Virus record (IMG/VR): IMGVR_UViG_3300042112_000104
Coordinates: 1 to 63,259 of that record
Length of the DNA: 63,259 nt
Strand: one strand, 5' to 3'
Source: a virus
Shown here piece by piece: positions 17,362-25,916 of this stretch (the first letter of the stretch is position 1; every line of letters starts with the position of its first letter). The translations under genes were made by a program, and so were the position numbers. Below the pieces are notes generated by a model that was not told the origin of the DNA, made no database searches, and worked only from the letters and a program-made list of their open reading frames with translations.

Positions 17362-17579
17362 TTTGATGATGTTGGTTTTGGTTGTTGTTTGCTCCAGAGG
17401 TAGTCAATTGCCCCTGAGACATTCGGTGTAAAAACAAGTTTCAGTTCAAGTCTGCCAAGTTTTCCAGAGTTTTCCCCTGCTGGGGGAACAGGAATGCTTA
17501 CGCAGGACGTTAAGAAGAGGGTAATTATGATTGCAAGAACTACGCAGATCAAAAGTGAAGCTGCTGTTTTTGGTTTCAC
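17358..17579 (-). CDS. Small lipoprotein, outer-spanin-like
   Basis: A 73-residue protein with a lipoprotein signal peptide: basic start (MKPKTAASLL), a hydrophobic core and a LTSC lipobox with Cys26. The mature 48 residues include a PVPP segment and a KLVF strand. A short lipoprotein in the lysis cassette, next to a membrane-anchored coiled-coil protein, suits an outer-membrane spanin. The host would then be Gram-negative. It is joined to both neighbours by ATGA overlaps. Confidence 0.7.
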   Translation of the reverse strand: MKPKTAASLLICVVLAIIITLFLTSCVSIPVPPAGENSGKLGRLELKLVFTPNVSGAIDYLWSKQQPKPTSSK

Positions 17580-17869
17580 GTTCCAGACAAGCGCCTTTCT
17601 ACTCGCTCCATCAGCGCCGTGTTTAAACTGATGGTTTTGTGTGCTGTATTGATGACCTCAAGCATATCCTTATTGGCGATCTTGAGATGATCGATGAAAT
17701 CTGCGGCCTGTTCGTCCATTCTTTTTTGAAGAGCATCAATCCTTCCAGTGAAGTATTTAAACAGCCAAAAAGCAGAAAATAATCCGACAACAATCAGGGC
17801 TACAAACAACCACTTGTCACTCTGATGCGCGGCTAGATTAACGGTTTCAATTACTGCTTGAGGGTTCAT
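17576..17869 (-). CDS. Membrane-anchored coiled-coil protein, inner-spanin-like
   Basis: A 97-residue protein. Residues of about 20-40 form one membrane segment (WLFVALIVVGLFSAFWLF). The remainder (about 42-95) is charged helix with heptad character (RIDALQKRMDEQAADF onward). A single N-terminal anchor plus periplasmic coiled coil is the layout of an inner spanin. The gene for a small lipoprotein begins at its stop codon (ATGA). Alternative: a class III holin-like protein. Confidence 0.65.
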   Translation of the reverse strand: MNPQAVIETVNLAAHQSDKWLFVALIVVGLFSAFWLFKYFTGRIDALQKRMDEQAADFIDHLKIANKDMLEVINTAHKTISLNTALMERVERRLSGT

Positions 17870-17874
17870 AAATG

Positions 17875-18252
17875 CTACGAATTAAGAATTGTCAGCGCTT
17901 CTTGGACTGTTTCTTGAAAAGTGTAATCAGGGGCGTCCCAAGTCAGCCTGTCAGCTTGGTCAACCGCATATTCCATTAGGATTGAATTAATCCACGCTCT
18001 GATTGAATTTACTTTTGGAGACGTTTTACCCGCTGCGGTCAGCTTTCCTTCAAGGTCTAGAAGAGTCAGGAGCCTGAGCGATGTAAATCCATTATAAACA
18101 AGCCATTCTTCAGCGCCCATGCCATAATACTCATCTTCTTGGCCTGTTGGTTCGCCCTGAGCGTTATAAAATACCTTCAGATACCCCGTCTTTTGCTGAC
18201 CAGACTGAGGATCTGTGTAGGTATAGCTTTCTATTTTGTATGTGTCGCTCAT
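17875..18252 (-). CDS. Conserved-looking small tail-block protein
   Basis: A 125-residue protein. I place the start at ATG 18252, which overlaps the upstream fibre gene stop by ATGA; a start four codons earlier (18264) is also open. The N-terminal 45 residues are beta-like (YKIESYTYTDPQSGQQKTGY) and the rest is helical (WINSILMEYAVDQADRL). Position between a fibre protein and the lysis cassette resembles small tail-fibre assembly factors, but no family is recognised. Confidence 0.6.
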   Translation of the reverse strand: MSDTYKIESYTYTDPQSGQQKTGYLKVFYNAQGEPTGQEDEYYGMGAEEWLVYNGFTSLRLLTLLDLEGKLTAAGKTSPKVNSIRAWINSILMEYAVDQADRLTWDAPDYTFQETVQEALTILNS

Positions 18253-19529
18253 GTTCTTGTCCAAAATATATTTGCGTAATGCCTAACAGCAGTAGGTGCC
18301 GTTGTGTGGCTTGGCACAATCACATAAAACGCATATTCGTTAGTAGTGTTCACGGCAATGCTCAACCCAGAATTTTGATAAGAAGACTGTGCAGAGGCAT
18401 AATTCAGACCAGTAAATCCGAAGCTAGTAAATGTTGCAGTGGTTTTGTTATAAATTCCGATTGTAGCAGTTGTTGCATGGCCTGCTCCAACAGTTCCACC
18501 CACCGAAATAGTCGCATTTGCTGCAACAATTGTCCCTGCGTAGGGGAATCGAAATCCGCGCTCAGTAGCTGAAACGGCGGCAACAGCATCGTGCGGATAG
18601 CCGAAATAGTATGTTTGCCCTCCAAGCGCTGGATTCAATCCAGTGGCATGATGTCCTCCAATAGTTGCTGGAGCATTTACGTTACTTGCCGTAGGTGTGA
18701 CGTTTCTCCAAAGAGATCCATCATATCGCAAAATCTGACCCAAAACAGCGCCAGTAATCAAAACGTCATGTAGCTCATCTAGTTCATACCCATTTTGAAC
18801 TTTGACGTAGGCAATGCCGTTTCCTGCGTTGGATCGCTCTACAACTCCAAGAAATACGCTATGAGCAGGGGCAACGGGCTTGGTTTTTTGATATGCGCCG
18901 TTGGTTCCCAAATAGATCGGATCTCCATCATTGAATGGAGAACCTAAATTAAGCTGATCCATCGAACCATACAGGGTAATAGTTCCCTGCGCTCCAGCGG
19001 CCAAGCTAGTGTCATTAATAAATCCTAGAGTGGTTGCTGAAGTGGCATCAGTAGTATTGTCAGCCCGTTTGACCGAAAGTTTGTTCCCCGTGGAACCGAA
19101 TGCATAAACAACAGTTCCGCGAGTCAGAGTTACTGAATCTGCGTTGACTACTGTAGCGATCAGATTGTCTGCATTGCCTGTTCCTCCTGCTACAGCGGCC
19201 TGAACAAACGCTGTTGTAGCAAGCTGGAGCGTGTTTGTTCCTAGTGGAGCAGTGGCGGCTGTTGGTGTGCCCGTCAGATTAACAGACGATTTGATCGTCG
19301 GAGACGGATACAACCCTGAAAGATCTCCTCCCGCTGTTCCAGACGGCGCTGTGCCATTTGTGGCGATGTAATTTAGGGCATAAAGCACTAAATGACGAAA
19401 GTCAGACGTGCTCAAGATTGGAGGCTGAATGTCTAACGCGCCCGGCCCACCAATGTTGTTCAACAACTCCAACACCAACTGCTGGTATTGTGACGTGCTT
19501 AAATTAGGGGGTATTGGAGAATACGGCAT
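18249..19529 (-). CDS. Fibre/head-decoration-like protein
   Basis: A 426-residue protein. Two short N-terminal helical repeats (STSQYQQLVLELLNNIGG and STSDFRHLVLYALNYIA) are followed by GDLSGLYPSPTIK, a segment typical of phage tail-fibre stalks, and then by Ala/Thr/Gly-rich beta repeats. The C-terminal 120 residues are beta-like, in a jelly-roll style. It lies just after the capsid gene and before the lysis genes. Probably a fibre or surface decoration protein. Confidence 0.7.
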   Translation of the reverse strand: MPYSPIPPNLSTSQYQQLVLELLNNIGGPGALDIQPPILSTSDFRHLVLYALNYIATNGTAPSGTAGGDLSGLYPSPTIKSSVNLTGTPTAATAPLGTNTLQLATTAFVQAAVAGGTGNADNLIATVVNADSVTLTRGTVVYAFGSTGNKLSVKRADNTTDATSATTLGFINDTSLAAGAQGTITLYGSMDQLNLGSPFNDGDPIYLGTNGAYQKTKPVAPAHSVFLGVVERSNAGNGIAYVKVQNGYELDELHDVLITGAVLGQILRYDGSLWRNVTPTASNVNAPATIGGHHATGLNPALGGQTYYFGYPHDAVAAVSATERGFRFPYAGTIVAANATISVGGTVGAGHATTATIGIYNKTTATFTSFGFTGLNYASAQSSYQNSGLSIAVNTTNEYAFYVIVPSHTTAPTAVRHYANIFWTRT

Positions 19530-19561
19530 GGCCCTTGTTTTTCTTGGATTTCACCTGATAG

Positions 19562-19590
19562 GGCGGGGGAACGATTGCTCGCCCCCCGCC
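19562..19590. other. GC-rich hairpin between capsid and fibre genes
   Basis: GGCGGGGG at 19562-19569 pairs with CCCCCGCC at 19583-19590, a perfect 8-bp stem with a 13-base loop. It sits in the 81-base gap after the capsid stop. No U-run follows on the minus strand, so it is not a standard terminator. It could be an RNA-processing or 3'-end-protecting element limiting expression downstream of capsid. Confidence 0.55.
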
Positions 19591-19610
19591 GTGATCAAGT
19601 GACTTCCAGA

Positions 19611-20819
19611 TTAGAGGCCAGTGGTGCTGGTCGAGCAGGGAAGCGGCAGACCGTCAAACGGGCAGCGCTTATACACGATAGCACAGACGTTCTGCGGACG
19701 AATCGGCTGAATCGCACGGCTGATTTGGTAGATGTGCTGACCAAAGTCGCCATACAGGTTGCAGTCGTTGTCGCGGAAGTAAGTCCACTCCAGTTCACCC
19801 ATCGCAAGCTGCGGGGCAAACTTGAAGGTTCCTTCACCAGTGTAGCTCTCAGGCACCAGACGCTTGAACGCCTCACCAGCGATCACGAACATGACCTCAT
19901 ACGGGGCGCTGACCCATGCCGGGTTACGGCGCTGGGCAAAGCCATTGGTCACAGCCGTGCTGATGATCGGGTTCACAAGCACCAGATTGCCAGAACCATC
20001 GAATCCAGTGGCGCGGAGGGGCTGTTGGTCGATACCAAAAGCGAACCCACGGTAGCCCATGAATTGATAGCCAGAGATGCTCTCTTCACCCAAGCGGAAG
20101 GAGCCAGCCGACAGGTAGTTCAGATCTTCTTTGACATCCGCATCGTTACGGAAGTTTTCGATCTGGTCAGCGGACGCCATAACTTGGAAGAACTCGCCAT
20201 CGCGGGTAGCGAAAGGCTCAGCGAGCATTTCCTCACGCATGAACGTGCCGATCTTGTAGAGCGACTTGAAGTTCATGGGGCCATCAGGCAGAACGGGCGC
20301 AAACAGGGTATTAATCTGCTGCATATCGCCAGTAAGGTTCTGCGAGAAGGTCTGAGTGCTGTTAACGGTGAATTTAATGCCGCACTGTTTCAGATACTGA
20401 TAGCGAATATCGGCATTAATGATCTGCAGGATGGTCTTCTCAAGGGAGACTTGCGCCTGCAAATAGCTGCCTTTAAACGCAGTGCGAGCTTGTTTCACGC
20501 AAACGCGAGGGCCAGCGCCACGGAGGGTCTGAAGCTGGAATTGGTATTCCGTGCTGCCGACCTGATCGGGGGTTGCGCCAACGCCGCAAAGCGTAGTGTC
20601 GTTAACGAATTCGGGTGAAGCCAAGGAGGCTGCAGGAACCGCCATTTCTTCGACAACGGAGCGGACAACGTCAGAGACGTTGGGAAGCGTTCCACCATCG
20701 ATGGAGTTAATATAGGGTGATTTGCGCGCAAGAACGCGACCAATCTGCCCAATGATGCGATTGACATCCTTGGAGGCGAAATTTTGGATCGTCGCCAAGG
20801 GAATACATTCATTAGCCAT
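19611..20819 (-). CDS. Major capsid protein
   Basis: A 402-residue protein with the length, acid/base mix and position (after portal and scaffold-like genes) of a podovirus-type major head protein. Segments such as PYINSIDGGTLPNVSD, the helix SLEKTILQIINADIRYQYL, and SAPYEVMFVIAGEAFKRLVP fit an HK97-like mixed alpha/beta shell protein, though no short diagnostic motif exists. It has no Shine-Dalgarno; the leader is A-rich (CCTAAAACTATG) within a 214-base gene-free stretch. Eight cysteines are notable for a capsid protein. Confidence 0.75.
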   Translation of the reverse strand: MANECIPLATIQNFASKDVNRIIGQIGRVLARKSPYINSIDGGTLPNVSDVVRSVVEEMAVPAASLASPEFVNDTTLCGVGATPDQVGSTEYQFQLQTLRGAGPRVCVKQARTAFKGSYLQAQVSLEKTILQIINADIRYQYLKQCGIKFTVNSTQTFSQNLTGDMQQINTLFAPVLPDGPMNFKSLYKIGTFMREEMLAEPFATRDGEFFQVMASADQIENFRNDADVKEDLNYLSAGSFRLGEESISGYQFMGYRGFAFGIDQQPLRATGFDGSGNLVLVNPIISTAVTNGFAQRRNPAWVSAPYEVMFVIAGEAFKRLVPESYTGEGTFKFAPQLAMGELEWTYFRDNDCNLYGDFGQHIYQISRAIQPIRPQNVCAIVYKRCPFDGLPLPCSTSTTGL

Positions 20820-21033
20820 AGTTTTAGGATTTTTTGGTTTTAAGGTTTTGCCCCTAAAGCCGTCCCAAAACTCTTCGGGGCGACATTAGAAGCGGAATTC
20901 CCACGGGTGCGGGAAAGTTGCTTTTTCAGTCGCACCCGGCACGTTGGTGCATTGTTTTCGGCCTGTCTCGCAACGCTGGTGACCGTTGCTGGTCGCTGCT
21001 ATACGGAAGCAGTATCCCGATCTGTCGCAACAC
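20820..21033. other. Gene-free leader upstream of capsid
   Basis: This 214-base gap between the GT9-like gene and the capsid gene has no open frame of useful length on the minus strand. Small inverted repeats are present but no convincing sigma70 pair at 16-18 bp was found. It is the longest gap in the window and precedes the gene expected to be most strongly expressed, so a promoter or mRNA-processing site is plausible but not shown. Confidence 0.5.
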
Positions 21034-21774
21034 CTACAAGTTTGCCTCGTTTTTGTCAAGCGCCTTTTTTATGGCCGAATCTATGGGGGCAAAATCCCCA
21101 TCTATAGAATAGTGGGCGTCTTCATATCGGACAATTGAATCAGGAAGCGGAGGGTGCGTCTCTTGGATAACGGGATGATTTAAGCCAGCGGCTATCCAAA
21201 ACGGTGCAGATTGATTTCCGATAAATATGGAGCTTCCTTCGATCAGTTGCGCCAATTCTAGAAGATTGTTTACGGCCAAACAGTTCACGTTCCCAAAGCG
21301 CGAGATAAAGTCGCCCCTTTCATCGTAAAGACCCACAAATATGATTTCTCTTCGGTATTTCTCAACGATTTGCGCCCAAGGAAATGAGTCGTTTCGATAC
21401 CTGTGCGACCTACAGCACATAATTCTTCCGTTTGTGCGGTTGTCTGGAGGCACATCAAGCCACCTGAACGTGCTCGGATCGTCAATTCCAAGCGTTTTTG
21501 CCTGCATCCCAATGATTGGATATTGACCCCAATATTTTCGGAACCCCGTTACATCGTAATCGATGTTTTCAGGATGTTTTTCGTATGTGACTGAGTGGAT
21601 ATACGGCTGGATTTCCAGCAGAGGCTTCAATGAGTCATATTTGAAGCCTTCCATCAGCAAATGCGGCTGATGGTTGTGGTCAGTAATGACAAGATCCCCT
21701 CCGCCAAGCGCTCTCATGCTTGGCAAGAAGGCAATAACGTCTCCTATGTGCCCCGAATGAAGGAATCTGCTCAT
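21034..21774 (-). CDS. GT9/heptosyltransferase-like GT-B protein
   Basis: A 246-residue protein starting MSRFLHSGHIGDVIAFLP, the N-terminal Gly-Asp-Val/Ile loop typical of ADP-heptose:LPS heptosyltransferases and related GT-B enzymes. The C-terminal half has IEGSSIFIGNQSAPFWIAAGL, matching the nucleotide-sugar-binding part of that family (xGNDSGPxHLAAAL-like). It is shorter than bacterial family members (about 350 residues). It is the last of four glycosyltransferase-like genes among the head genes. Sugar and acceptor unknown. Confidence 0.75.
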   Translation of the reverse strand: MSRFLHSGHIGDVIAFLPSMRALGGGDLVITDHNHQPHLLMEGFKYDSLKPLLEIQPYIHSVTYEKHPENIDYDVTGFRKYWGQYPIIGMQAKTLGIDDPSTFRWLDVPPDNRTNGRIMCCRSHRYRNDSFPWAQIVEKYRREIIFVGLYDERGDFISRFGNVNCLAVNNLLELAQLIEGSSIFIGNQSAPFWIAAGLNHPVIQETHPPLPDSIVRYEDAHYSIDGDFAPIDSAIKKALDKNEANL

Positions 21775-21788
21775 TGATGAAGGTCATT

Positions 21789-22376
21789 TTATTTCAGGCA
21801 TTCAAGCATTGATGCAGACTTTGAGCTTTCCCGTGTTTTTTTTGCGTGAAACACAAGCGGAATTATTTCATCAAGTCCTGCCGACACGTTCAGAACGTCT
21901 GACTCGTTTCTTGCTACTCCGTTTTCGTCTAGAGGCTCTGCAATGAACTTTGCCAATGCTGCTGCACAGTGCTGCTGCGTTGCGAAAAACAAGTATGCAG
22001 GCTCTCCTTCGATACAAAGAAGTGTGGCACCCTTTTCTTTTTCTTCCGCAAGACTTGCTGGAAGGTTCAAATTAACAACATCGTAGTCACACATCCACCC
22101 GCCCCCTGCAGCGTGTAAAGCGCACCACCTTCTATATCGTGCCGCAACCTTGGAATACTCGTCTCCTGTGTTGGCTCCAAGAATGCGAGCAAGTTCGACA
22201 AGTTTTTTCGTCAGCTTGAAGTAGAAGTTGCTGTTTTTGGCATGAGATCCGTTAAGCATGACAGCTTCCCAGCCATGTTTTTCCCAAGATGCCTTCCAAG
22301 CATTGGCGCAAGCGAATTGCTCTTCTTGCGGGAATGCCTGCAATGACTCGTAGTATGCGTAAATCTTTTTTTTCAT
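21789..22376 (-). CDS. GT32-like (DXD sugar-binding) glycosyltransferase
   Basis: A 195-residue protein. RRWCALHAAGGGWMCDYDV (82-100) matches the RyxxLxxxGGxYxDxD signature of the glycosyltransferase sugar-binding-region (Gly_transf_sug / GT32) family; Asp97 and Asp99 form the DXD. The start overlaps the stop of the GT2-like gene upstream (22373-22376). Cellular target unknown; see the glycosyltransferase cassette finding. Confidence 0.8.
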   Translation of the reverse strand: MKKKIYAYYESLQAFPQEEQFACANAWKASWEKHGWEAVMLNGSHAKNSNFYFKLTKKLVELARILGANTGDEYSKVAARYRRWCALHAAGGGWMCDYDVVNLNLPASLAEEKEKGATLLCIEGEPAYLFFATQQHCAAALAKFIAEPLDENGVARNESDVLNVSAGLDEIIPLVFHAKKTRESSKSASMLECLK

Positions 22377-23515
22377 CCGTAGATTTTATAGCCAACGTGA
22401 TAAACAGGCAGTCCAAGATCTATGTGAGCCTGATGTCCTGCGTCTTTTGCTCTGAGGCAGAAAGAAACGTCTTCTCCCCGTTCGGCATCAAACTCCCTGA
22501 AATAATCGTAATCATAGTCTGGAGTATTGACCTTTAACGAATCTCCGAATTTCTCGCGGATGGCAGAAAACACGTTTCTGTGAATAAGCAGGCATCCTGT
22601 GGCTACCCAATCAACAGCGACAACAGCGTCTTCGCTGTTTTGGACGCGAGAGGCCAGTTCTCGGTTTGAACACATAAGAAGCCCGTTCTCTTGCCGCCCA
22701 AAATAAGCGCCACCGACAAGTGTTTTGCCGCTTCCGATAAGCCTGTGGAGAACATGGCGCTGAAGGGCCACTTCGGTTTTGTTTCGGGACGGCGGCACCC
22801 AATAACGCATCCAATTCGGTCTGCCAATGCACGGGACGATATCGTCATCGATCATTAGAAGGTATTTGGCATCCGTCTCTAAAAACTTAGCTGCCATACG
22901 GTTCCTTGAGTGACCAATTTTTGCGTCTCCAAGACACATCTCAAAGCGCAGCTTGTCTTTACCGAAATCCAAGGCCATAGCCATGCAAGCCTGCATGGTA
23001 AGCCCGTTATGCGGCCCCTTGTGGAAGCAGCATCCCAGCATGATATCGCGGCCCGTGAATTCGCACCGATAAGACGGCGCTCCCTCAGGGGATCTGGATT
23101 CTATGATGGGATTTTTGAAGTCAGGATCAGAAACAGGTTCTGGCGCTGGCTCAACTTTAGACAAAGCCTTTTCTTTCTTTGGTTTTTCAGGCTTTGCTGG
23201 CTTGGACGATGTTTTGATCTGAACCTGTCGGACGGGCTTTTCAGCCTTCGGCGGTTCTTCGATTGGCTTGGCCTCTTTTTCCGTTGGAATCTGAGCCTTC
23301 TCATCAAATCGCGTCAAATCGCGATTGGTTGGAGGGACATACGGTTGTTTTAGCTCAACGGAGGGTTGCCCCGGTCTTGCAAACGGATCTACAGAATCCA
23401 AGGCATTGAGTGTGATTTTTTCGTCGGGACTTACGCGAATATTAGACATGATTTTATTTAGTTTATCCTGAAGAAACGCTTTCGTTTCTTTCAATGTATT
23501 TATGGTGATGCCCAT
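22373..23515 (-). CDS. GT-A (GT2-like) glycosyltransferase with disordered N-terminus
   Basis: About 380 residues from ATG 23515, one base into the scaffold gene stop (TGATG). A GTG one codon earlier is possible. Residues 60-145 are Lys/Pro/Glu-rich and look disordered. Residues of about 150-380 form a GT-A-like domain with LLMIDDDIVPC (219-229), in which the DDD triplet would bind Mn2+ and nucleotide sugar. A later GEDVSFCLRAKDAGH segment is the ED/DxxLC-type motif of such enzymes. Sits between the scaffold and the GT32-like gene. Confidence 0.75.
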   Translation of the reverse strand: MGITINTLKETKAFLQDKLNKIMSNIRVSPDEKITLNALDSVDPFARPGQPSVELKQPYVPPTNRDLTRFDEKAQIPTEKEAKPIEEPPKAEKPVRQVQIKTSSKPAKPEKPKKEKALSKVEPAPEPVSDPDFKNPIIESRSPEGAPSYRCEFTGRDIMLGCCFHKGPHNGLTMQACMAMALDFGKDKLRFEMCLGDAKIGHSRNRMAAKFLETDAKYLLMIDDDIVPCIGRPNWMRYWVPPSRNKTEVALQRHVLHRLIGSGKTLVGGAYFGRQENGLLMCSNRELASRVQNSEDAVVAVDWVATGCLLIHRNVFSAIREKFGDSLKVNTPDYDYDYFREFDAERGEDVSFCLRAKDAGHQAHIDLGLPVYHVGYKIYG

Positions 23516-24795
23516 CACGCACCAGCCTCATCAAGCCCCATATCAATGGCATCACTTGCCGACATTTTGATTCTGTCGCTCAAGCTGCTACCCTTGCTCG
23601 CATTAGATCCAGTAACGGTGCTGCGGGGCATACGTGAAGCCCCTTTGATCTTGCTGTTCTCGTCGTTGAGCTTTTTGAGTTGAGCCTCAAGCCGTTGACG
23701 GGCCTGTTGTTCAATTTGAAGTTGCTCAACCAGAACGTGAGAAAATACGGCGGCTGCTGCAACTTCAGCGCGTTCCTGAGACGTTGTGGGCCAAAGGGCG
23801 GATTCAAATTTGTCCGCCAAGTCAGCCACCTTCGCATTGTGCTTTTCAATGGCCGCTCGCTCTTCTGGAGTCGCCGTTGGATTCGGCTCATAAAACCGCG
23901 CCCACGGGATCTCTTTGGTCACATTGTCAATGTGCTTATAAATCTGGGAACGCTCGTTTTCATACCAGTGCAGATTGGCTTCTCCGCGCTTAACCATGAA
24001 TTGCTCAATGTTGTTAGCGGCCTGTTCCAGTTCGGTTTGTTGTGCGGTTTTGAGTTTGTGAATTTCTTTCAACCCGTCCTTCAACACTTCCGCATCAAGC
24101 ATCGGCAATTTGTCGATTGCGTTAGCTTTCCACCAGTTCTGATCAATCTTGTCTGGGCCACCAGCCTTCTCAATTGACGCGATTACTTCATCTGAAGCGC
24201 CGTGCTTACGCAAAAGACCATAAATCGTATCTTTTGCGCTGTTGATTGGCTTGTCGTATCTGGCTTGGAATTCTGAGTCGTTCTTGAGATCAAAAATCTG
24301 CCTGAACTTTTTGAGATCTTCGTAGTCTTGCGGGATTTGTTGCTGGCCCGATTCGACCTGTTGAAGCCTTTGGCGCAATGCCTCGGCTTCTTGCGCCTGA
24401 CGCTTGTAAATAGACGCAGTTTCCTGAAGTTTTTTCCAGTTATTGCGATTGGCCTCTGAGAGGTTTCTCGGTTGCTCAATAGAAGCAATTTCTGGATCAA
24501 TTTCGGTTACTTCTGCGGCTTGTGGCGCTGTAGGCTGTTGTGCTAATGGCTGTTCAAGCGCTGCCTTTACATCTGCCGTCGATACTGGCTCAGGAGCTTC
24601 TGGCGCTTGTTCAGGCTCAATGGAGCCTTCTGTCTCTTTAACAGCTTCATCCAGCAGCGAATCAATCGCTGCATCGGTATCATCGCTGATCCTGTCGGCA
24701 TCCAGTGACGGATTTCCAAAAGAAGCTGCTGCTGTTGGTTCTGGAACAGTATTGTCTTGTTCCTGTGTCGGTTCTGTATCGATGTCAGTTGTCAT
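23515..24795 (-). CDS. Scaffold-like head assembly protein
   Basis: A 426-residue protein. The first 120 residues are very acidic and Pro/Ala/Gln-rich (disordered); the rest is charged helix, with a coiled-coil-like stretch around 145-185 and 345-385 (RQRLEAQLKKLNDENSKI). High acidity, helical make-up and position between portal and capsid (with glycosyltransferase genes in between) are what is expected of a capsid scaffold. No catalytic motif seen. The leader is A-rich and lacks a Shine-Dalgarno. Confidence 0.75.
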   Translation of the reverse strand: MTTDIDTEPTQEQDNTVPEPTAAASFGNPSLDADRISDDTDAAIDSLLDEAVKETEGSIEPEQAPEAPEPVSTADVKAALEQPLAQQPTAPQAAEVTEIDPEIASIEQPRNLSEANRNNWKKLQETASIYKRQAQEAEALRQRLQQVESGQQQIPQDYEDLKKFRQIFDLKNDSEFQARYDKPINSAKDTIYGLLRKHGASDEVIASIEKAGGPDKIDQNWWKANAIDKLPMLDAEVLKDGLKEIHKLKTAQQTELEQAANNIEQFMVKRGEANLHWYENERSQIYKHIDNVTKEIPWARFYEPNPTATPEERAAIEKHNAKVADLADKFESALWPTTSQERAEVAAAAVFSHVLVEQLQIEQQARQRLEAQLKKLNDENSKIKGASRMPRSTVTGSNASKGSSLSDRIKMSASDAIDMGLDEAGA

Positions 24796-24800
24796 AGATT

Positions 24801-25058
24801 TTATTTATTTCGCATGGATTTTGCGCCACGGCATTTCCATTTTTTCCTAGAAAGATTGTTTGGCGAATTGGGATCGTCTTTCCAATCGCCCTTTATTTTG
24901 AGCGAGCGAGCACAATAGGCATCACCCTTCTTTGTGCCGGGTCGAATGCGGTCTTTGCCATCTTTGGCCTTTCCAGCCTGACCATACTTTACCGTGCGGG
25001 TTCTCCCCGTTGCCTTATTGGTCACGATTTTGGTGAAACGCTTTTTGATGGTAGCCAT
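24801..25058 (-). CDS. Small basic phage protein (GDxYCARS motif)
   Basis: An 85-residue basic protein from ATG 25058; the open frame extends to 25157 but that part lies inside the upstream gene. It has TVKYGQAGKAKDGKDRIRPG, a GDAYCARS segment and a NNLSRKKWKCRG end. I recognise this as a small protein type often seen near head genes of environmental phages. Function unknown; its basic charge suggests nucleic-acid contact. Confidence 0.65.
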   Translation of the reverse strand: MATIKKRFTKIVTNKATGRTRTVKYGQAGKAKDGKDRIRPGTKKGDAYCARSLKIKGDWKDDPNSPNNLSRKKWKCRGAKSMRNK

Positions 25059-25068
25059 AAATTTCTTG

Positions 25069-25308
25069 CTACATTTCTGCAAACTTGCCGCTCGACGGAT
25101 CAAAGTTTTGCACAGGGTCTGCCAACATTTCTTGAACGTCTTTGACTGCTTTTTCATAGCCTTCCTTGTATTTTGCTTCTAGCGCCACGGTTTCAATGGT
25201 TTTTCCATTGCAAAGAGGGATGCGAGACAGCAAGACCTGAAGCAATTTGCCTCCAGATCGTTTATGATAGTCTCGGAACAATGCTATGTCGGATTCTTCC
25301 CAATTCAT
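25069..25308 (-). CDS. Small head-block phage protein
   Basis: A 79-residue protein starting at ATG 25308, four bases inside the GT34-like gene end (ATGA overlap). The first half (MNWEESDIALFRDYHKRSGG) is helical, with LLQVLLSRIPLCNGKTIETVALEAKYKEGY continuing the pattern. No motif gives a function. Its position in the portal-to-scaffold segment suggests a minor assembly factor. Confidence 0.6.
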   Translation of the reverse strand: MNWEESDIALFRDYHKRSGGKLLQVLLSRIPLCNGKTIETVALEAKYKEGYEKAVKDVQEMLADPVQNFDPSSGKFAEM

Positions 25309-25916
25309 TTTATGTATTGTTTTAGTATTAGTATGCGGTCTTCGTTCGGAAGGCTTGGCAAGTGTAGGGCAAAGTCTCCTTGTTGCCAAGAAGCCAGCCT
25401 GCAGTTTGGGTAGTCATATGCGCCAGCATGATATGAATTAAGTTCGCGCTGCGGAACATAGTGAACGATCCCCGCATACGGGTATGCGGAAGAAAAATGT
25501 TGGAGAGCCTGCTGTTCTCCATTGGGCCTGTCTCCAAATAGAGTTTTCCCATGAGTCCTGCAGGCATAGAAATACGCTTTTGACCAAGGAGTGTTTCTGA
25601 TCAGAATTACTCCTGCATTTAGCCCGTTTACGTCCGCCGTGAGAAAAACATCCGCCGCTGGATTCTCGTCCAGAATCCAAGTTATTGGCTTCGGATTGGT
25701 TATCAGCACATCGGCATCCAGCCAAAGGACTGACGTATAATCCTTTTCTAGATATTGGCTGATGAAGTTTAATTTTTCCCACAGACTATTCTCCTGATCT
25801 ACAACAACGGCATCTTGATGCCATCCGTGTTGTTCCGCGAATCGAACATGGCTGGGTATGGTTAGATCGGCAACAGCCTGCATATTTTCAGAATACAGGC
25901 TGATGACGGCTCTCAT
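25305..25916 (-). CDS. GT34-like (GMA12/MNN10-type) glycosyltransferase
   Basis: A 203-residue protein. Residues 57-72 read EKDYTSVLWLDADVLI, the classic DXD strand (Asp67, Asp69) of galactosyl/mannosyltransferases of the GMA12/MNN10 type. A later LNAGVILIRNTPWS segment and an HAG/HLPS C-terminal region match this family's Asn-Ala-Gly motif and nucleotide-binding His. It has ATGA overlaps on both sides. First in transcription order of four glycosyltransferase-like genes. Confidence 0.8.
   Translation of the reverse strand: MRAVISLYSENMQAVADLTIPSHVRFAEQHGWHQDAVVVDQENSLWEKLNFISQYLEKDYTSVLWLDADVLITNPKPITWILDENPAADVFLTADVNGLNAGVILIRNTPWSKAYFYACRTHGKTLFGDRPNGEQQALQHFSSAYPYAGIVHYVPQRELNSYHAGAYDYPNCRLASWQQGDFALHLPSLPNEDRILILKQYIK

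Noticed and set aside
19575-20618. 347-residue plus-strand open frame antisense to the capsid gene
   Set aside because: It exactly mirrors the capsid coding sequence; high-quality codon use on the minus strand creates open frames on the opposite strand. No start signal.
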